Shown here: one piece after another, positions 60,526-64,000 of the stretch
How positions within the stretch are numbered: the stretch's first letter is position 1
Layout: the number at the start of each line of letters is the position of its first letter
Origin: [Clostridium] citroniae WAL-17108
GTDB taxonomy: Bacteria > Bacillota > Clostridia > Lachnospirales > Lachnospiraceae
Direction: 5' to 3'
DNA: 64,000 nucleotides
Assembly (NCBI RefSeq): GCF_000233455.1
Contig: NZ_JH376426.1
Location: 52,968-116,967 of the forward strand
The notes under the pieces: model-generated
The model's database searches: none
What the model was told of the DNA's origin: nothing
What the model saw: the letters and a program-made list of their open reading frames with translations, nothing else
Position numbers and translations under genes: made by a program

Positions 60526-61740
60526 TTATGTCATTGAAAAAAACTTGTCGTGAATGACCTGCACTGCTTTCTCCGCATCCTTTTTGTCCACCAGAACGGA
60601 TATCTTGATCTCACTGGTGGAGATCATATTGATATTGATGTTGGCGTCATAGAGCGCTTCAAATAATTTGGCTGCAACACCGGGATTGTTGATCATACCC
60701 GCTCCCACCACGGAAACCTTGGCGATCTCTGAGTTGGTCTCCAGACGGCCGTAGCGGATCTCCTCTCTGTGCTCCTTAAGAAGGGCTGCCGCCCGCTCCA
60801 GGTCCGGCCCGGCCACGGTAAAGCAAATATCCTTTCCCTCCTCATGGCCGATGCCCTGAAGGATGATATCCACATTGATATGGTGCTGTGCCAGCAGCGA
60901 AAATACCTTAAAGGAGGTTCCGATCTCATTGGGCACCCCGATCAGTGCAATCCTTGAAATATCCTTGTCCTTGGCAACGCTGCTGATATATGATTTTTCC
61001 ATGCGTTTTGCTACCCCCTTGATTTTTGTACCCGGATGGCCTGTGAAGCTTGACAGGACCTCCAGCTTTATATTGTATTTCTTTGCCATTTCCACGGATC
61101 TGTTATGTAATACCTGTGCTCCCAGGGTAGCCAGCTCCAGCATCTCGTTGTAGGTAACTTCCTCCAGCTTCCTTGCGCCCTTTACCGTCCTGGGATCAGC
61201 GGTGTACACGCCGTCCACATCCGTATAGATCTGGCACAGGTCAGCGTCCAGGGATGCTGCCAGGGCCACCGCGGAGGTGTCGGATCCGCCCCGCCCCAGG
61301 GTGGTAATGTCCTCGTTCCTGTTCACGCCCTGAAACCCGGTCACGATAACGATCCTGCGCTGGTTCAGCTCCGCCTCGATGCGCTCCGTGTCCACCTTTT
61401 TGATCCGGGCATTCATGGAGACCGTATTGGTCATCATTCCGGCCTGCCATCCGGTAAGGGAAATGACCGGGCAGCCCAGGGCCTCAATGGCCATGGCGCA
61501 CAGGGATACGGATATCTGCTCCCCTGTGGACAACAGCATGTCCATCTCCCGGTTGGATGCATTGGGATTGATCTCCTTTGCTTTTTCAATCAGGTCATCG
61601 GTGGTATCCCCCTGTGCGGAGAGCACGGCGACCACCTGGTTCCCGGCCTTGTAAGTGTCAGTGATGATCCTCGCCACATTGCGGAGCCTTTCTGCGTCAG
61701 CCACAGAAGTGCCTCCGAATTTCTGTACAATTAAACCCAT
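60526..61740 (-). CDS. lysC: Aspartate kinase
   Basis: The 404-residue protein has the amino-acid kinase domain (IVQKFGGTSVADAERLRNVA at the start, GRGGSDTSAVALAASLDADLCQIYTDVDGVYTADPR) and two C-terminal ACT domains (SRIALIGVPNEIGTSFKVFSLLAQHHINVDII; KVSVVGAGMINNPGVAAKLFEALYDANINI). It makes aspartyl-phosphate for lysine, threonine and methionine synthesis. The ATG at 61740 has AAAGGAA upstream. The leader is short and no lysine riboswitch is visible. Which amino acid feeds back is not readable. Confidence 0.94.
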   Translation of the reverse strand: MGLIVQKFGGTSVADAERLRNVARIITDTYKAGNQVVAVLSAQGDTTDDLIEKAKEINPNASNREMDMLLSTGEQISVSLCAMAIEALGCPVISLTGWQAGMMTNTVSMNARIKKVDTERIEAELNQRRIVIVTGFQGVNRNEDITTLGRGGSDTSAVALAASLDADLCQIYTDVDGVYTADPRTVKGARKLEEVTYNEMLELATLGAQVLHNRSVEMAKKYNIKLEVLSSFTGHPGTKIKGVAKRMEKSYISSVAKDKDISRIALIGVPNEIGTSFKVFSLLAQHHINVDIILQGIGHEEGKDICFTVAGPDLERAAALLKEHREEIRYGRLETNSEIAKVSVVGAGMINNPGVAAKLFEALYDANININMISTSEIKISVLVDKKDAEKAVQVIHDKFFSMT

Positions 61741-61792
61741 AGTTATTCCTTTCCAGGTACCGGCCTCTGTCACCCGGTACTCCTTGCAAAAA

Positions 61793-61818
61793 AGCGGTGT
61801 CCCCCCAGGGCCACCGCT
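61793..61818 (-). terminator. Terminator of the DUF5722-like gene
   Basis: AGCGGTG pairs with CACCGCT and is followed on the minus strand by TTTTTT. It lies about 70 bases past the stop codon. Confidence 0.7.
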
Positions 61819-61821
61819 CCT

Positions 61822-61838
61822 GTGCCGCCTGGCGGCAC
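61822..61838. other. Perfect short hairpin next to the terminator
   Basis: GTGCCGC/GCGGCAC with a 3-base loop lies just before the terminator in the direction of transcription. It may assist termination. Confidence 0.6.
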
Positions 61839-61886
61839 CAGCGTTCTACTAAATATTTTACACGCAGACCTTTATTTGTCAACCAC

Positions 61887-63605
61887 TCAATTCTCCAGGT
61901 TTCTCCACTTAAAGTTGGGAATCACATCGGACCACTTGCTGATGCCGATAATGGATTTTGCAAACTCCGTGGCTTCCAGGGTGGAGTTCTTCTTATCAAT
62001 ATCCCGGAATACCTGCCAGATCTTCTTGCGTTTGGTTGCCACGATCAGATTGGGCTGGTTCATATCACACTCCCAGAGTCCGAACTTCAGCCCGTCCTTT
62101 GCCTCGGACGGAGCATCCACCTGGCGGCTTACTGTGTAGGCGTCAATATAGGGATTGCTGTCCACCAGATAATAGGAGTATGCATAGGCGGCTGCCTGGA
62201 TCTCAGGTATGTTGCCCCTGGTGGGACTGTAGGAGGTAAAGCCCTGCTCAGTCAGAATAATGTGGCGCACATGACCGGATGGCGTGCGCAGTGTTTCCTG
62301 GACAAAATAATCCGTGAGCACGTTCAGATTGGCAAAGTTGATCACCGGTGAATTAAAATCATTGGTGAACAGGCCCGTGGTCTGGGGATCATCCCAAAAT
62401 TCCGGTTCTGTCATGGGACAGGGATAAGGATGGTATGCAAGACCCCAGTCCATCTGTCCCTCGGTGTTTGCAATGGAGTTAAAACTGTCCACAATCTGCT
62501 TGCCGCCGTACTTCAGCTTTCCATCGATCTCGTTCATCCAGTTGTAATCCAGGGAAAAATATACCCTGTCATTGGCATTGGTGCTCTTGATCGCAGTATA
62601 GATAACCCGGAACGCCTTCTGATATGCCTTTACATAGCTGGTCAGATCCGTGGCACCCATGTAGTTCCACTGCTGGTTGTTGATCTCGTTGCCGATGATC
62701 CAGTTAGACACCTTGCCGTAGCTGGAGTTGGACCCGCTGTAATGGTCTGCCAGGAAGGAGGCAATGGCCTTTGTCTGCTCAAATCCGCTCTCCGTCTCAG
62801 CATTGAACATGTAATAAAATGCATTGGAGCTTTTCTGGGTCCCCGGATAGATCAAGTCCGGCGTATTGGGGTTCCAGTCATTTAACAAAATAACCGTTAC
62901 GGTCATACCCTTATTGGACAGCGCGCTGATGGTCTTGTCATAGGCATCCACCACAGCCTTGTTAAAATGATAGGTCTTTCCGTCATACTGATATGTGATT
63001 CCTGTTCCCATAATCTGGGAAAACGCAATATTGGTGGTCACATGCTTTACACCCAGATCAAAGGCGTCCTCCAGCATGTCAATCTCAATATTCAGTCCTT
63101 TTTTGGAAAGGGGATCCTTAAATGCCGCGGTATTCTTAGCCACGATCTCAGGATTGGTGATATAGTGAGGTTTGCTGACGGATATAAATTGGGTCCCGTC
63201 ATATACGGCCAGCTGGAATTTGCTGTACAGGCGGTCCTGAGCCGTTCCCAGGTTTAACGGTATGGTCACCGAAGTGCTGCCCAGGGCTGCCGCCGATGCT
63301 GCAAAGTCCCTTCTGCCTCCCAGCTCCTCCTCATAAGGCTGCATCTCAAACACGTAGACATTGCCGTCCGTACCAGCTGCGTCTCCGCTGCTGTTAAAGG
63401 CAATCTCTATGTTTTGTTTATCTCCTGTAATCTTACAGGAAGTAATCTGTCCTGACACTGCGGGAGCTGCCGGCTCTGTCCCGGCCGTGGTTTCAGCCTG
63501 GGCCGTATCCGCCAGGGCCATACCGGTTCCAAAAGCGGCTGTCCCGCAGACCAGGAGCGCTGCCAGAGCCAGTGCCTTACCTCCCATTAACATATTTCTC
63601 TTCAT
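61887..63605 (-). CDS. Secreted DUF5722/TIM-barrel glycoside-hydrolase-like protein
   Basis: The 572-residue protein has a signal peptide (MKRNMLMGGKALALAALLVCGTAAFGTGMALADTAQA), an N-terminal beta domain, and a (beta/alpha)8-type part with NIEIDMLEDAFDLGVKHVTTNIAFSQIM, TVILLNDWNP, SNWIIGNEINNQQWNYMG (a likely acid/base Glu) and HIILTEQGFTSYSP (a likely nucleophile Glu). This resembles the DUF5722 family, thought to be glycoside hydrolases. It is exported and alone in its unit. The ATG at 63605 is 8 bases after GGGAGG. Substrate unknown. Confidence 0.75.
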   Translation of the reverse strand: MKRNMLMGGKALALAALLVCGTAAFGTGMALADTAQAETTAGTEPAAPAVSGQITSCKITGDKQNIEIAFNSSGDAAGTDGNVYVFEMQPYEEELGGRRDFAASAAALGSTSVTIPLNLGTAQDRLYSKFQLAVYDGTQFISVSKPHYITNPEIVAKNTAAFKDPLSKKGLNIEIDMLEDAFDLGVKHVTTNIAFSQIMGTGITYQYDGKTYHFNKAVVDAYDKTISALSNKGMTVTVILLNDWNPNTPDLIYPGTQKSSNAFYYMFNAETESGFEQTKAIASFLADHYSGSNSSYGKVSNWIIGNEINNQQWNYMGATDLTSYVKAYQKAFRVIYTAIKSTNANDRVYFSLDYNWMNEIDGKLKYGGKQIVDSFNSIANTEGQMDWGLAYHPYPCPMTEPEFWDDPQTTGLFTNDFNSPVINFANLNVLTDYFVQETLRTPSGHVRHIILTEQGFTSYSPTRGNIPEIQAAAYAYSYYLVDSNPYIDAYTVSRQVDAPSEAKDGLKFGLWECDMNQPNLIVATKRKKIWQVFRDIDKKNSTLEATEFAKSIIGISKWSDVIPNFKWRNLEN

Positions 63606-63629
63606 TTTCATTTCCTCCCAACTTTCTCC

Positions 63630-63651
63630 GGTAGTGTCAAGTTTCACTACC
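63630..63651. other. Perfect 7-bp dyad in the DUF5722-like gene leader
   Basis: GGTAGTG/CACTACC flank TCAAGTTT (8 bases). It could be a regulator site, an RNA hairpin or part of the left end of the IS-like element that begins nearby. Confidence 0.5.
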
Positions 63652-63721
63652 TGTTTTATTGTTTAAACCTTGATTTTATGGGAGTTTGCAATAAAAAGAG
63701 CAATGACCTCCCTTTTTTTGG

Positions 63722-63727
63722 TATAAT
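63722..63727 (+). promoter_or_regulatory. -10 element before the transposase-like ORF
   Basis: TATAAT lies 45 bases upstream of the ORF start, after a T-run; no -35 is obvious. Confidence 0.35.
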
Positions 63728-63772
63728 GTCCTCGACCAAAATTCCAAAATACCAGAAAGGATTTCATTGCTC

Positions 63773-64000
63773 ATGGACATTATACTTTATTTACTTAACA
63801 TTATTCAATACCTTTATCGCCAAAACTGCTGGCTAATCAACTTTATTTGCAGATACATCCCTCTCAAACAGTGGGCTTTTGATGATTCTCATTCTCCCAA
63901 GTACCAAAAATTCAAAATTGATGAGCTTCCTCTGATCACTGACTTCCGGCAAGACTGGACTTACAAGGATCTCATCCCTTACTACGAAAAACGTTACGGC
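63773..64000 (+). mobile_element. Transposase-like ORF, 5' part only
   Basis: The frame starts at ATG 63773 and is still open at the window edge (76 codons). The product begins MDIILYLLNIIQYLYRQNCWL and includes CRYIPLKQWAFDDSHSPKYQKFKIDELPLI. This resembles the N-terminus of transposases seen in Clostridia, but the catalytic part lies outside, so family is not assignable. Bases 63660-63760 may be the left end of the element. Confidence 0.55.

Noticed and set aside
61741..61886. Lysine riboswitch before the aspartate kinase
   Set aside because: The gap is too short and filled by the terminator of the upstream gene; no conserved lysine aptamer blocks were seen.

Overview
The window reads as a chromosomal segment of a gut Lachnospiraceae, most like the Enterocloster/Clostridium bolteae-clostridioforme group. 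This is an inference from gene families, AGGAGG-type ribosome binding sites, near-balanced base composition and anaerobic metabolism (Na+-pumping decarboxylase, TRAP and sialic acid importers, GH78/GH106-type rhamnosidases). No rRNA, tRNA, CRISPR array or complete mobile element was found. A partial transposase-like ORF runs off the right edge.

Layout. 1-8.2 kb: a hydantoinase/oxoprolinase-family gene cut by the left edge, an ion-transporter-superfamily permease, two divergent GntR/FCD regulators around a shared region with repeated TTGCATACAAGTT sites, and a small operon (SDR dehydrogenase, YhcH-like protein, M28-type peptidase). 8.2-14 kb: a sialic acid (nan) operon on the minus strand, in transcription order nanE, nanA, Na+/solute symporter, yhcH, ROK kinase, RpiR regulator; the symporter carries an in-frame amber codon. 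14-19.4 kb: a compact carrier-protein biosynthetic operon (adenylate-forming ligase, acyl carrier protein, stand-alone condensation-type acyltransferase, alpha/beta hydrolase, SCP2-like protein) divergent from a TetR regulator, with two inverted-repeat operators on its promoter. 19.6-26 kb: penicillin-binding protein 1A-type enzyme, small membrane protein, shikimate-kinase-like protein, flavin reductase, CBS/DRTGG-containing Mn-type pyrophosphatase preceded by Pho-box-like repeats. 26-30 kb: cell-wall-binding repeat protein, and a cation:proton antiporter whose leader is a recognisable fluoride riboswitch with terminator.

29.3-39.6 kb: a rhamnoside utilisation operon (GH106-like, GH78, CUT2 ABC importer, LacI regulator, AraC regulator). 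A deletion has joined the 3' end of the permease to the body of the substrate-binding protein, so the importer looks broken. 39.7-47.6 kb: acetyltransferase, 4-alpha-glucanotransferase, EFR1-type flavodoxin-ferredoxin, AraC regulator, glycogen phosphorylase and secreted subtilase. 47.7-54.5 kb: a TRAP-transporter catabolic operon (HpcH/HpaI aldolase, FGGY-like kinase, DctM/Q/P) next to an unusual single protein joining a ketopantoate-reductase enzyme to a GntR/FCD regulator. 54.8-60.3 kb: a Na+-translocating decarboxylase (beta, biotin carrier, OadG-like lipoprotein subunit) with two alternative carboxyltransferases, oxaloacetate type and methylmalonyl-CoA type. 60.5-64 kb: aspartate kinase, a secreted DUF5722/TIM-barrel-like protein and the transposase-like fragment.

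Strongest candidates for new biology: the orphan ligase-ACP-condensation operon, the reductase-GntR fusion, a mobile-looking hairpin leader placed directly before the Shine-Dalgarno of unrelated genes (with one site that appears to lack the hairpin), and the fluoride riboswitch controlling an antiporter.
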